Positions 33,028-41,769 of a stretch of DNA of 64,000 nt are shown here, piece by piece (positions within the stretch are counted from its first letter, which is position 1; each line of letters begins with the position of its first letter). The notes below the pieces were generated by a model. That model was given only the letters and a program-made list of their open reading frames with translations, ran no database searches and was not told the origin of the DNA. This DNA comes from Nocardia abscessus. Its GTDB lineage: Bacteria > Actinomycetota > Actinomycetes > Mycobacteriales > Mycobacteriaceae. The position numbers were made by a program, and so were the translations under genes. The DNA lies in NCBI RefSeq assembly GCF_015477775.1, contig NZ_JADLQO010000023.1:1-64000 (forward strand), written 5' to 3'.

Positions 33028-34038
33028 TCACGCCAGGCGCCGGCTCCGATTCGTGGGTGCCGGGGTGTAGGCGTGGGTGATCGTGGTTCTGCGGCGTTCG
33101 AGATCGACTGTGATCACAGGCATGTCGGTGCAGTAGCGGTGTAAGGCCGAGACGGTGCCGCCGCGGGTGATGCGCGGGTCGCGCACGGCGACGATCGCGT
33201 CCGCATCACCCAGCAGAAGTTGGTTGCGGAGGTCGTAGAACCGGGTGGCGGCGTGGTCGCCGATCACCACCAGCCGTGCCACCTGGTGGAGGAGACGAGC
33301 GTGGTCGGCCTGCTGACGCTCGGTCCACCGTTGACTCTGGGCCGCGAACGGCTGGTATCCCCAGAGTCTGAGGCCGGCGGTGGAAGCGGCTTCTGCCCAC
33401 CATGTATCGGCGCCGGTGGCAAGCCCGCTCGAGGCGGTCTCGGTACCGTGGTGGTCGCGGAGCTTGACGATGATGCGTTCGAGTTCGCCGCGCACCCATG
33501 GGTGGGTGTCCGGGTGAATGAGGTGTTCGCGGTGGCCGGTGAGCGCGACGCGCGGCCACCGGTCGGCAGGGTCGCCGCGCAATTCTCGGCGCACCCGCAT
33601 GAGAGTGCGCCCGAGCATGTTCGCTCCAGCGGGTGTCAGCAGGCCCGGACGCAGGCATCGGCCCCAGAAGTCATCGTTCCAATCGTTGCCTTCGATGAGC
33701 AACCTGTCCCCGGTCGAGGTAAGCAGGTCGCCCAGTTGAGAGTCGAGAGTGAACTTGCTGCGCAGTATTTCGGCCATCACCGCGGTTTTGGCTTGGTCCC
33801 AGTCCGGACGCAACTGCACCTGCCGCCCGAGGGCCTTGGCTCGACGTGGTGTGGGGGCAGCCTGGATCCGCGCGATCGACGTCGGAGTCGGATCGGTGGT
33901 CTTGGCGGCCGCGAACGCATGCTCGGCCGTGGGAAACCGGAAACCGGCATATTCGGCTGGGTTCGCGCTGAAGTTCGACAGATAGCCGTAGGTATGCCGG
34001 AAGGTGTCGATCACCATCGCCTCGGCGTGAATAGCCAT
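33028..34038 (-). CDS. NADAR-SLOG fusion protein
   Basis: The N-terminal half of this 336-residue protein (about residues 8-155) matches the NADAR/YbiA family: YGYLSNFSANP, FPTAEHAFAAAK, LRSKFTLDSQLGDLL, GNDWNDDFWGRCL and GANMLGRTLMRVR. NADAR enzymes act on ADP-ribose-type bonds, and some remove ADP-ribose from guanine in DNA. The C-terminal half (about 165-336) begins ALTGHREH and contains GLATGADTWWAEAA, a Rossmann-like SLOG pattern linked with nucleotide binding and signalling. The joining of the two suggests an NAD-derived or ADP-ribose-linked signal or modification. It stands alone on the minus strand between the HTH and lipoprotein genes. The start sits at an ATG with weak upstream signal; a second ATG seven codons inside is possible. 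Confidence 0.8.
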   Translation of the reverse strand: MAIHAEAMVIDTFRHTYGYLSNFSANPAEYAGFRFPTAEHAFAAAKTTDPTPTSIARIQAAPTPRRAKALGRQVQLRPDWDQAKTAVMAEILRSKFTLDSQLGDLLTSTGDRLLIEGNDWNDDFWGRCLRPGLLTPAGANMLGRTLMRVRRELRGDPADRWPRVALTGHREHLIHPDTHPWVRGELERIIVKLRDHHGTETASSGLATGADTWWAEAASTAGLRLWGYQPFAAQSQRWTERQQADHARLLHQVARLVVIGDHAATRFYDLRNQLLLGDADAIVAVRDPRITRGGTVSALHRYCTDMPVITVDLERRRTTITHAYTPAPTNRSRRLA

Positions 34039-34334
34039 GCCTGCACTGTCCTCTCGGAGTCTGAGAAGCGGATTCGCCTGCTACTGCTACAGCGCGCCGC
34101 GGATGGAGTCCTGATGCCCCCGTTGCGCGCCAGACCGGACGTACTGCGCGGTCTGCCCCGGCGCAGCGACAGTCGCCGATATCCGCTGCGGTGGCCGAAC
34201 ACGATGGCGTTGTGGTCGCGCCCGCGCGGTCGATCCTCCAGGTGGCTCTCCTGCTCGAGGGACCGTTGTTGCTGTATCGGATCATGTTGATGCGGCGACA
34301 CAACGCGCTGCCGAGTTCGTGAAATGGGGATCAG

Positions 34335-34721
34335 GTGATCAACCGGTACGTTGCGGCTCTGTGCGCCGTACTCACCGTGTGCACTGTCAGTGGCTGCTTC
34401 CCTGAAGGGACGGTCACTACAGCCGACACCAGCAGCACGGCAACCGCGTCGAGGTCCTCCGTTGCGGCGGGGCCGTCGTGTTCAGACGTGGGCGGAGTGT
34501 TCCACCAGAACTACCCGGACGGGCGCGGCACGTGCGTGTCTGCCAATCCGGTCCGTGCCTGCCACAAGACGCTGGCGGAGTACGAATGGTCGGATCCGGA
34601 CTATCTGGCGGAGTTGACATTGACGCCGCCGGTGTCGTCCGGCTCCGTCGAAGCGATCGGGTTGGAGATGATTCGCGCGGCGAGTAACCAGCAGTGCTGG
34701 CACCTGCCTCCCGATCATTGA
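34335..34721 (+). CDS. Small lipoprotein
   Basis: The 128-residue product begins with a signal peptide and lipobox (AVLTVCTVSGC), then a Thr/Ser-rich linker and a small domain with four further cysteines (CSDVGG, GTCVS, RACHK, QQCWH) that could form two disulfides outside the cell. The GTG start follows GGGG. I recognise no family. It is divergent from the NADAR gene and isolated from other lipoproteins in the window. Confidence 0.7.
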   Translation: MINRYVAALCAVLTVCTVSGCFPEGTVTTADTSSTATASRSSVAAGPSCSDVGGVFHQNYPDGRGTCVSANPVRACHKTLAEYEWSDPDYLAELTLTPPVSSGSVEAIGLEMIRAASNQQCWHLPPDH

Positions 34722-34953
34722 GTCATGGTGAGAGTTCCGCACCGCTTATCGGTCGACGGCGCACGAGCATGTCGGCCTTTTGTGGCGGGTCGCTGTCGAT
34801 CGGGTGTTCAGGTGCGTGAATGTCAGGGTGCGCGGCGCTGCGAGAAGCACATGTCGGACAGCCCCTACCTCGGTGCTTTCACCGAACGACGACCTTCGAG
34901 TGGCGGTGGCGGTGAGGCGCGAGGCGACCCGGGTGGAGGCGCTACGCTCGGCG

Positions 34954-35058
34954 TCAACGGCGGCGGCGAAGCGTTCGCCACAGGTGGCACAACAGGATGA
35001 TCATGAAAACCGGGATTGCGGCAAGGACCAGCCCTACCGGCCAGGTGATGGCGAGCAT
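34954..35058 (-). CDS. 34-residue single-pass membrane peptide
   Basis: A short frame encodes MLAITWPVGLVLAAI followed by PVFMIILLCHLW and a basic RTLRRRR tail, which is one long hydrophobic span with a positive cytoplasmic end. The ribosome-binding site is weak (AAGG 11 bases upstream). It may be a small membrane toxin, a regulator, or an accessory subunit. The surrounding sequence 34722-35298 holds no other supported gene. Confidence 0.4.
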   Translation of the reverse strand: MLAITWPVGLVLAAIPVFMIILLCHLWRTLRRRR

Positions 35059-35298
35059 CAGGAGGTGAACCTTCTAGTTTGAACAGCGCCTCGACCCGAC
35101 AGGTGTGATCGCTGGCTGCTGGCTCCTATGAAACATCCGCCCCGCCTACGGATCCGGAGCAACGACACGGCCGGGGGCGTCGTGGACACTCCTGCTCGGC
35201 GAGGCCGACCGGGCCCTCCGCGGAGGCCGTTGTGCGGCGCGATACCACGGGGAGGGCGTCGGGGCTCGACTCCGAACGTTGAGAGCGCTAGTGCGGCT

Positions 35299-35859
35299 TC
35301 ACCCGGTCGCTGCGGGGCGGTGCGGCTTGTGATCGGTGATCGTGCGGGGAGAATGGAAAGGCAGGGGGCGCTCACCGATCACGTGGTCTGGTGGTGGCAT
35401 CCATGTTCCGGGCGGATAGTCTCGCCAGACTTGGCGGATGACCTGCTCATCAACGTCGTGCCCGCCGTGTTCCGCGCGGTGAGCGACGTTGGCGATGCAG
35501 GTCTCGAGCGAGGCGTACACGTCGATCACCAGACAATCGATGCCGCGGTCCGCGGCCAGGGTCTGCCAGCGCTGAACGTGGTCGGGTTCGAGGTTGGTGG
35601 CGTCGATGATGACGCTGCAGCCGCGATCGAGATGCTCGATGCATTCCCGCATTTCCAACTCGCTGACGATGTCTTCGTCGCGGTCATCGAGACGGCCCTG
35701 CCGGTGAAAATGCCTCTCACGAATGGTGTCTCGGGAGACGATGGCGGTGTGCGGGCTGCTCAAGGCGAGCTGGGCGGCCAGCGTCGACTTGCCCGCACCC
35801 ATGATGCCCCGCAGGACCACGATCACTGTTGCACCGCGCGCTCTCGGCGCAGCGTTCAT
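35299..35859 (-). CDS. P-loop kinase, polynucleotide-kinase-like
   Basis: The 186-residue protein has Walker A GIMGAGKST near residue 20, then SRDTIRERHF, and a Walker-B-like VIIDATNLEPDHV near residue 85, the pattern of the T4 polynucleotide kinase 5'-kinase domain and related small kinases. A lid region with basic residues follows, and the protein ends in a His/Pro-rich tail. It likely transfers phosphate from ATP to a 5'-OH of RNA or DNA, or to another small substrate. The ATG at 35859 is preferred over the adjacent GTG because GAGAGG is then eight bases away. A HAD phosphatase lies 4 kb away; together they could supply both end-healing activities. Confidence 0.8.
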   Translation of the reverse strand: MNAAPRARGATVIVVLRGIMGAGKSTLAAQLALSSPHTAIVSRDTIRERHFHRQGRLDDRDEDIVSELEMRECIEHLDRGCSVIIDATNLEPDHVQRWQTLAADRGIDCLVIDVYASLETCIANVAHRAEHGGHDVDEQVIRQVWRDYPPGTWMPPPDHVIGERPLPFHSPRTITDHKPHRPAATG

Positions 35860-36159
35860 CACAAAACCCTCTCAGTAGAAGATGCGCACACAACCGGGTC
35901 CGGTTCGACCGGCCGCCACCACGTGGTGGATATCGCCGAATATCAGCGAGTCGACAGCAGCGAAGCGAGGAAGAGTGCTGTATCTCAACTGCTTTCGAGA
36001 TGAGCGGGCATTCCGGGCTTCTACGCGCGATGGACCGTCGGTAGGTTCTCGGATGTCGGATAGGCGCTTCGAGACGCCACGGCCGCTCGGAGCTGGCGAG
36101 GTCTCGACATCCGGCGCGCGGCACTGGCGTCCAGGACGATCAACGGCGGTCAGCCGTGT

Positions 36160-36780
36160 TCAGGACCGGCTCCGAGGGGCAGTGGCGGAGGCTCGACAGC
36201 GTCTCGGCAGTTTCCAGTCTTCGAATGCACCGTTGTCGGGATCGATGAATCCGTACCGGATGATCTGTGAGGCGTTCACGGCGAGGGCGGTCCCGTCACG
36301 ACCGACAGCCGGGCAGTGGTCCATGGCCACGGCAGCGCAGTCGGCGTGCAGTGGTGCCGCGGTCAGGGCCCATCCGGTGTCGTCGATGATCACCGTGACA
36401 GGTGTGTCCGTCGGCACCGCAACGCCGCAGAATTGGCACAGCATCTCGCGTTGAGCCTTTGCCATGCGGTCTGGATCGACCGCTGTCCACAGAGCCCGCT
36501 GATGGCCTTGTTCATCGAGGTAGATGGGTGTGAGCCAGGGCACCGGGCGTCCGAGGTGCGGTCGGTCTGCGCCGGTAGGGCCGCGGTCGATCCCGCAGCG
36601 TCGCTGCCAGCGGCCCAGCGGCACCTCCGGTGTAGCGAGGCAGCTCGGCCGTCGACAGGTGACATCACCGGAGGCCAGCTCCAGATCGGGCGGGTGGCCG
36701 CAACCCGGGCAGGCCAGGTCGCGGCAGGCAACCCACCGCGCGTCACGGGCGGCGGCCGCAGTCAGGCCGTCGGTGGTCAT
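36160..36780 (-). CDS. Protein with two predicted zinc sites
   Basis: The 206-residue product has a first cysteine cluster (CRDLACPGCGHPP near residue 20 and CRRPSC near 42) and a second CQFCG near residue 115, followed by HADC and DHC. It is soluble and otherwise unrecognised. GAGG lies eight bases before the ATG. It sits upstream of the kinase gene on the same strand. A nucleic-acid-binding role is plausible but unsupported by any catalytic motif. Confidence 0.6.
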   Translation of the reverse strand: MTTDGLTAAAARDARWVACRDLACPGCGHPPDLELASGDVTCRRPSCLATPEVPLGRWQRRCGIDRGPTGADRPHLGRPVPWLTPIYLDEQGHQRALWTAVDPDRMAKAQREMLCQFCGVAVPTDTPVTVIIDDTGWALTAAPLHADCAAVAMDHCPAVGRDGTALAVNASQIIRYGFIDPDNGAFEDWKLPRRCRASATAPRSRS

Positions 36781-37059
36781 CGGCTTGTCCTCGTAGTTTC
36801 GGTCGCGGCGGTCTCGGTGGCCGAACTGTCGGGCTCTTCGGCTGGAGTGCCATCAATGTGGTTGGTGGGCAGTCGATTTCCATGCTTCCGGTTGTGTGCT
36901 GGGATACTTCACCTCTGGCCTGCTCGGCACCACCGGCGATCGGAACGACCACCGTGGAGGGTGCGGACCGCCGGTGAGTCAGCGGCTGGCCGGGGTGTGC
37001 GCCGAAGTCGGACCCGATGAGGAATGCGCGGTGCGTTCGACTCGCTGGCCGTGTGAAGG
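36781..37059. other. Short gap with no supported feature
   Basis: The gap between the RecT gene end and the zinc-protein start shows no credible gene, hairpin or repeat. Confidence 0.35.
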
Positions 37060-38181
37060 TCAGGGTTTGGCGTCGTTCTCCTCGACGGATGAGGGAGGAG
37101 GCAGCGCGGACCACAGCCGGGCGAGATCGTCACCGTCGAGGTCGCCGATTGTGCTGATCGGGCGCTCCAATTGCTCAGTAGCCCAGCCGAGTACGCCGTC
37201 AGCGTCACACCCCAAGGTGGTGGCCGCGGCAGTGAGGAACTCCTGCACTCGCTCGTTGGTGGCGGTGGCCGCACGGCGGCGACCAGTCGCGGCGCGGGCC
37301 GCCCGTTTGGCTGGGGAGGCGGTGGTCGTTGCGGTGTCGCCGGAAATGGCATTCGCCGGCGCGGGAGCTGGATTCGCGGCGGCGGCACGGCGGCCGACAG
37401 GCGTGATCGCGGGTGTGTCGGCTGTGGTCGCGTCCGCAGCTGCCGAGGGGTCGGATGGTATGCGGGGCGGACCGAGCAAGTCGACAGCGTCCTGCGGGTC
37501 GGTGTGCTGGTCGGTGGTGTCCGGGCGGGCGCTGGTGGGCTCGTTGGCGGTGTCTGTGCTGTCGGCCAGGCGCAGCCATCCCAGCTCGCTGGGGAACAAG
37601 CGCCGCCAGGCGTCGGCTTCGGCGCACTTGGCCAGCATGTGGCATGGCATTTTCTCCCAGCCCTGGGAGGGGGCGCCGCTGAGGGTGGTTTTGACGAACT
37701 CGCAGTAGTGCACGACGGCGTCGACGGTTTCGACGCGGCTGTCGGGGTGGGCGGCGGTGAGCGTGTATTGCGCGGCCACCGGCGGGGTGTCGTAGGGCCA
37801 GGCGTCGACCCAGCCGCGGGCTCGGTCGTCGTGGAACAGCGGTTTAGAGCTCTGTAGGAGCAGGCCGAGCTTGCGGGCGGCGCGGCGACCCGCGATCCGG
37901 AAGCCGTGGATGGAGGTCTCCACAGACCACCGCTCCTCGATCTGCGTGCCGCGCGCGGTGGCGACCGTTTCGCGGCGTTGCAGCAGCCGGATCTGTTCGA
38001 GAAACGGATTCAGTCCGGAGGTGACTGCGCCGTAGAACAGCAGATTCAGCGCGGCCGCTGGCGGGTCGGTGCGCCAGCGCGCGATCAGGCGTAGCGCCTC
38101 GATCTGGACGTCGGTGAATTCGGTTTGCTCAGGGTCGAGAGCCAATGGTGAGCGCGGCCCCACAACGGTGGGTGTGGACAT
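37060..38181 (-). CDS. recT: RecT/Bet-like single-strand annealing protein
   Basis: The first 200 residues of this 373-residue protein carry the RecT/Bet pattern: a helix then YGAVTSGLNPFLEQIRLLQRR, W-x-V-x-T-x-HGFRIAGRRAARKLG, WVDAWPYDTPPVAAQYTL, and WEKMPCHMLAKCAEADAWRRLFP. These proteins anneal complementary single strands and promote recombination. The C-terminal part is Ala/Thr-rich and then holds a small helical domain (FLTAAATTLGCDADGVLGW). The ATG at 38181 is preceded by AAAGGA at a longish distance; a TTG at 38205 overlapping the RecE-like stop (TTGA) is a possible alternative start. It is coupled to the nuclease gene upstream, as in phage RecE/RecT pairs. Confidence 0.88.
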   Translation of the reverse strand: MSTPTVVGPRSPLALDPEQTEFTDVQIEALRLIARWRTDPPAAALNLLFYGAVTSGLNPFLEQIRLLQRRETVATARGTQIEERWSVETSIHGFRIAGRRAARKLGLLLQSSKPLFHDDRARGWVDAWPYDTPPVAAQYTLTAAHPDSRVETVDAVVHYCEFVKTTLSGAPSQGWEKMPCHMLAKCAEADAWRRLFPSELGWLRLADSTDTANEPTSARPDTTDQHTDPQDAVDLLGPPRIPSDPSAAADATTADTPAITPVGRRAAAANPAPAPANAISGDTATTTASPAKRAARAATGRRRAATATNERVQEFLTAAATTLGCDADGVLGWATEQLERPISTIGDLDGDDLARLWSALPPPSSVEENDAKP

Positions 38182-38201
38182 GAAGCGCACGGTCCTTTCG
38201 G

Positions 38202-39047
38202 TCAATGCCGCAAGCGCAGGTTCGCACGGCGCGGCAGGCGGATGCGGTGGATGCCAGGGCCGTGGTCGGGCCAGGTGTCGGTACCCACGCAGCGGGCAAA
38301 GAGGTTCACCGCGCGCCGGTTCTCCTCGGCGGCCTCAGCGATGTCACTGGGGTGCAACTCACAGACGCTGACCACGTGCGGCGCATGCTTGCTGACGGCC
38401 GCGAACAGAAAGTGGCGCACCACGAGCCCGCAGCCGGCGATACCCTGCTGGTACCAGTCCTGTTGCAGGTGATAGCCATACCGCAGGACCGACCAAGCGA
38501 AATCCTCCGGATCAGCGCTGTCGGTGGTCTTCAGATCCACGACCACCACCCCGCCGTCGACCGAGGGGTGCAGCCAGTCCGGGCGGGCTCGCAGCATCAG
38601 CCCGGTCAACGGGTCGGGCCAGTAGAACGACACCTCCTGCCAGCCCTCCGACAACAGCGGCACCAGCGCCGGATGCGTGCGGACCGCGGCTGCCATGGCC
38701 TGGGCTTTATCGAAAGTCCGGTGCAGCAGCGGGATGCGTCCGGCCTGGCGGTGCCAGCGGCGCAGCGCCTGGGCACGTTTGGACTTCCAGTCCCGGAACT
38801 CGAGCCTCACCACCAGCGGCCCGGACCCCAAGGCCATGGTGTGCACCGCGCGCCCGAACTCGAGGGCCTCGGTGTCGGGGGCACCGTGGAGCTGTTCGTA
38901 GCGGAATTGGCATGGGGTGATCCCCGACCACCACAGCCGCCGCGCCCCCGAACTCGACAAGGACGCCAGGTCCCTGAGGTGATAGACGCGTTCGGGCAAC
39001 TGCAGGTGGATGCCAGCTGTGGGGGTGGCGGAATGCAGAGCAAGCAT
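38202..39047 (-). CDS. RecE-like PD-(D/E)XK exonuclease
   Basis: This 281-residue protein resembles the nuclease partner of RecT. It has SGARRLWWSGITPCQFRYEQL and LEFGRAVHTMALG near the N-terminus, then EVSFYWPDPLTGLMLRARPDWLHP, and VVVVDLKTTDSADPEDFA near residue 165. The last gives the D...D-x-K core of the fold, where acidic residues bind metal and lysine aids cleavage. It should resect double-stranded ends to single strands for RecT. The ATG at 39047 follows GGAG at six bases. Its stop region meets the recT start. No other nuclease is nearby. Confidence 0.85.
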   Translation of the reverse strand: MLALHSATPTAGIHLQLPERVYHLRDLASLSSSGARRLWWSGITPCQFRYEQLHGAPDTEALEFGRAVHTMALGSGPLVVRLEFRDWKSKRAQALRRWHRQAGRIPLLHRTFDKAQAMAAAVRTHPALVPLLSEGWQEVSFYWPDPLTGLMLRARPDWLHPSVDGGVVVVDLKTTDSADPEDFAWSVLRYGYHLQQDWYQQGIAGCGLVVRHFLFAAVSKHAPHVVSVCELHPSDIAEAAEENRRAVNLFARCVGTDTWPDHGPGIHRIRLPRRANLRLRH

Positions 39048-39477
39048 CACGATCTCCGACGAAGAAGTCCGGCCTGGCGGTGACACAACGCGTTCGGTGG
39101 GGGCACGTCGGGTAGAGGTCTGCGCCGCTGGGATGTCAAGGCGACGCTGTCGCGCCCCTGCGCAGCACAGCAGTGCCAGTACCTTTTCCGCGGGATCGGT
39201 GGCGCAGGACCCTCTTGGACGGTCTCGTCCGGTAGAGCCAGCTGCGGACCGACAACAGAGCCTCTGGGGCTGAGCTCATCCGCTGCTCGAGCCGGTGGCC
39301 GCTCGGGCACCCTGGCCGCCGTCGGTCCAATTTCTTGAGAACGGTGGGTCGGCTATGGCTCCTGCCGCCACCGCGGCGGCCGGGTTACCCGGCACGGTCC
39401 GGGCCGCTCCCGGGGGTACTCGAGCAGGTACGACGCAGATGCGTGGCTACCGGCGTGGTTGACCTGAGTCGCGGGTG
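39048..39477. other. Intergenic region without a supported gene
   Basis: This gap separates the Prim-Pol gene from the RecE-like gene. Open frames are Arg-rich shadows. It may hold the promoter of the nuclease/RecT unit. Confidence 0.4.
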
Positions 39478-40449
39478 TCAGCGCAGGTGGATGTGGCGGG
39501 GGCGGGCGATGCCGAAGTCGAGGCCGTCGTTGATGACGCGTTCGGCTTCGCGTTCGGTGAATCCGTCGATGCCGATGTGGGCCTCGGCAGCTGCGCGCAG
39601 TACCTGGTGTGCTTCGTCGCGGGTGAGCATCCGGGCTCCGACGAGGCGACCGATCGAGCCGGCGGCTGAGAGCAAAGTGTGGTGGCGCTGGCCGCGGGGT
39701 GCGGCCAGGATCCGTTCGAACTGCTTGACCAGCGCAGCATGCACATAGGCGTTGACGCGAACTCGGGAAAGGTCGACCGTGGTCGGGGTCGGAAGGGGTG
39801 GTGGTGTCAGGGCGGTGATCAGCCAGTCCGGCAGTGGAGTCGGTGACCGGTCATCCAGTAACTGGTAGGTGTTGTCGCTGCGCGAGACGGATCCGGCGCC
39901 GACGACGTAGCCGCCGACGCCGCGAGTGTCGATGCGCCACCCCAGCCGTCCAGAGCTGTTACCCAACGTTGGTGTTTCCGGGGCGGTGAAGTAGAGGTGC
40001 TCCCCGCCCGAGGGCGTGGCGACGGTGTAGGTGGGGCCCGGGTAGGGATGCCCAGCCTCGGCGGCGATCGCGGCGAGAACCTCGCGGCCGTGGGTCAGGC
40101 CGGTCCATGGGGCAGGCGCTTGCTCGCCGTGAGCGGTGTCCAGGTCTATGACGAGCAGCTTGCTGGGTGCGCAGGCGACACCCACGTTGTAGGGACTTTC
40201 CCGCCAGATCTGGCGGATCCGGTCGGGATCGACGGTGGCGTGCCGGAGCCAGTGCTTCTCGTAAGCGGGGGTTTTCGCGCGCGGTCGCAGCGGGAACACG
40301 TAATGGCCGCGTGCGGCGGCGGTCAGGGCGGCCTGCAACAGGGTGGTGCTGGGGCGGCCGCGGCGAACGGCGACCATCTCGCCAGGGTAGCGCGGGCCGG
40401 GATGTGTCCTGCCGCGTCCGGACACAGGCCCGGAGCTCGCTCGGGTCAT
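39478..40449 (-). CDS. Bifunctional DNA primase/polymerase domain protein
   Basis: The 323-residue protein has the Prim-Pol fold of plasmid and phage primases: HYVFPLRPRAKTPA near residue 50, WRESPYNVGVACAPSKLLVIDLD near residue 85 with the catalytic acidic residue, TPSGGEHLYF near residue 140, and GWRIDTRGVGGYVVGAGS near residue 165. It makes primers and can extend them. There is no fused helicase, so a separate helicase is needed. The C-terminal helices (ARMLTRDEAHQVLRAAAEA) may bind partners. GAGG precedes the ATG. It is followed on the same strand by the nuclease/RecT pair, consistent with a DNA-establishment module. Confidence 0.88.
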   Translation of the reverse strand: MTRASSGPVSGRGRTHPGPRYPGEMVAVRRGRPSTTLLQAALTAAARGHYVFPLRPRAKTPAYEKHWLRHATVDPDRIRQIWRESPYNVGVACAPSKLLVIDLDTAHGEQAPAPWTGLTHGREVLAAIAAEAGHPYPGPTYTVATPSGGEHLYFTAPETPTLGNSSGRLGWRIDTRGVGGYVVGAGSVSRSDNTYQLLDDRSPTPLPDWLITALTPPPLPTPTTVDLSRVRVNAYVHAALVKQFERILAAPRGQRHHTLLSAAGSIGRLVGARMLTRDEAHQVLRAAAEAHIGIDGFTEREAERVINDGLDFGIARPRHIHLR

Positions 40450-40501
40450 GGCTGAACACCTCGAAAGAATGGGGCAGGGCAGGGGCAGGGGCGTGGATGC
40501 C

Positions 40502-41698
40502 TCACGCGTGGGTGGCGGCGAATTCCATGGCGGCGACTCCGTGGCTGCCGATTTCGTAGGCGCGGTCGATGTCCTCGACGGTCTGGGCGAAGGAGGTCAC
40601 CGCGTGCAATACACCCCCGGCTTTGGTGTCACCGCCCCGTATGAAGTGATCGAGGATGCCCTCACGTTCGGCGTTGGTGTAGCCGAATTGGTGGGCGACC
40701 AATTCGAGGGTCTCGGCCGGTTTGCGCAGCCGGGTGCCGGCGGTCTCGGAGATGGCGTCGACATGGCGTTCCAACGCGCTCGTGGACAGGAATTCCGCGA
40801 CGGTGTCGCGCACCTTGGACGCGATGGTGCGCATGTCCAGGTCCCGAGTGTCGGCACCCCAGATGATCTTTCCCTCCTCCAGTTGACTGCCCAGGTGGGT
40901 GCGCCGGTCGGCGGCGGGGTTGATGGTGACGCCGTTGCCGCAGATCTGAACGATGACCTTGGGGGTGAGAGTGGTGGCGCCGTGGCCGGTTTCGGAGTTG
41001 GTGAACAGCAGCCCGGCGTAGACGATCGGCAAGTCGCGTCCGGCTCGGCCGTTGAACGGTGAACGGTAGTCGGCGAGCAAGTCGTAGGCCATGGTCGAAA
41101 TCTCGGGGGCGTGCACGTCGATGTAGAGCCGGTGCGGCGAGATGTCAGCGTGGCGGATGTTGTTCGCGCCGAGCCCTGCCTGCTGGAGACCGTCCAGGAA
41201 CGCGGTGGCCATGTCATGGTGGTCGCGGATGCTGTAGGAGTCCGACAGCACCGCGCGCACGATCCCGCGGGCTTGACGAGATTCGGTGGATCCCCACATC
41301 AGCCGCAGCAGCATCCGTCGGTCATCCTGACGGGCCCAGCCGTTGACGTTGGCGTCGTACAACGGCAGGTTGGCGGTCCGGCAGCGTCGCAGATATTTGA
41401 CGGGGATCTTCAGTTTCTCGGCCAGGTCGGCGTCTGCGCTGCTGGTGGGCAGGTAGAGGCCGTTGAGATCGGCGACACCGTCGGGTGTGATCAGCATTTT
41501 CTGTACGGAGTCCGGCAGTGCGCTGGTGTTGATGCCGTCGATGCGCAGCGACCCGCGGTCGGCGCGGATCGCCGAGGCGGGGACCACGATGTCGAGCTTT
41601 CGGGCCTGCTGTTTGGCGAGTTCGGTGAACAGGGTCTCGACGCTCATCTTGCGAACACTGAGGTCGGGAAGCGGCGGAAGGACGGCGGGCGCGGTCAC
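40502..41698 (-). CDS. DUF932 protein
   Basis: The 398-residue product belongs to the DUF932 (phage/plasmid-like) family: AEKLKIPVKYLRRC, RMLLRLMWG, RGIVRAVLSDSYSIRDHHDM, RPHRLYIDVHAPE-like and VIVQICGNGVTI segments in order, with the long helical C-terminus typical of the family. Function is unknown, but it commonly lies in replication/recombination regions. The GTG at 41698 is chosen because TTGGAG stands seven bases upstream; the internal ATG at 41647 has no such signal. It sits between a Prim-Pol gene and an unknown gene on the same strand. Confidence 0.85.
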   Translation of the reverse strand: MTAPAVLPPLPDLSVRKMSVETLFTELAKQQARKLDIVVPASAIRADRGSLRIDGINTSALPDSVQKMLITPDGVADLNGLYLPTSSADADLAEKLKIPVKYLRRCRTANLPLYDANVNGWARQDDRRMLLRLMWGSTESRQARGIVRAVLSDSYSIRDHHDMATAFLDGLQQAGLGANNIRHADISPHRLYIDVHAPEISTMAYDLLADYRSPFNGRAGRDLPIVYAGLLFTNSETGHGATTLTPKVIVQICGNGVTINPAADRRTHLGSQLEEGKIIWGADTRDLDMRTIASKVRDTVAEFLSTSALERHVDAISETAGTRLRKPAETLELVAHQFGYTNAEREGILDHFIRGGDTKAGGVLHAVTSFAQTVEDIDRAYEIGSHGVAAMEFAATHA

Positions 41699-41769
41699 GG
41701 CGGGACTCCAAGGAAGACGGAAGGGAGGGGACAGCGGAAGGATTCGACGACGACGGGCCGGGTTGCGGC

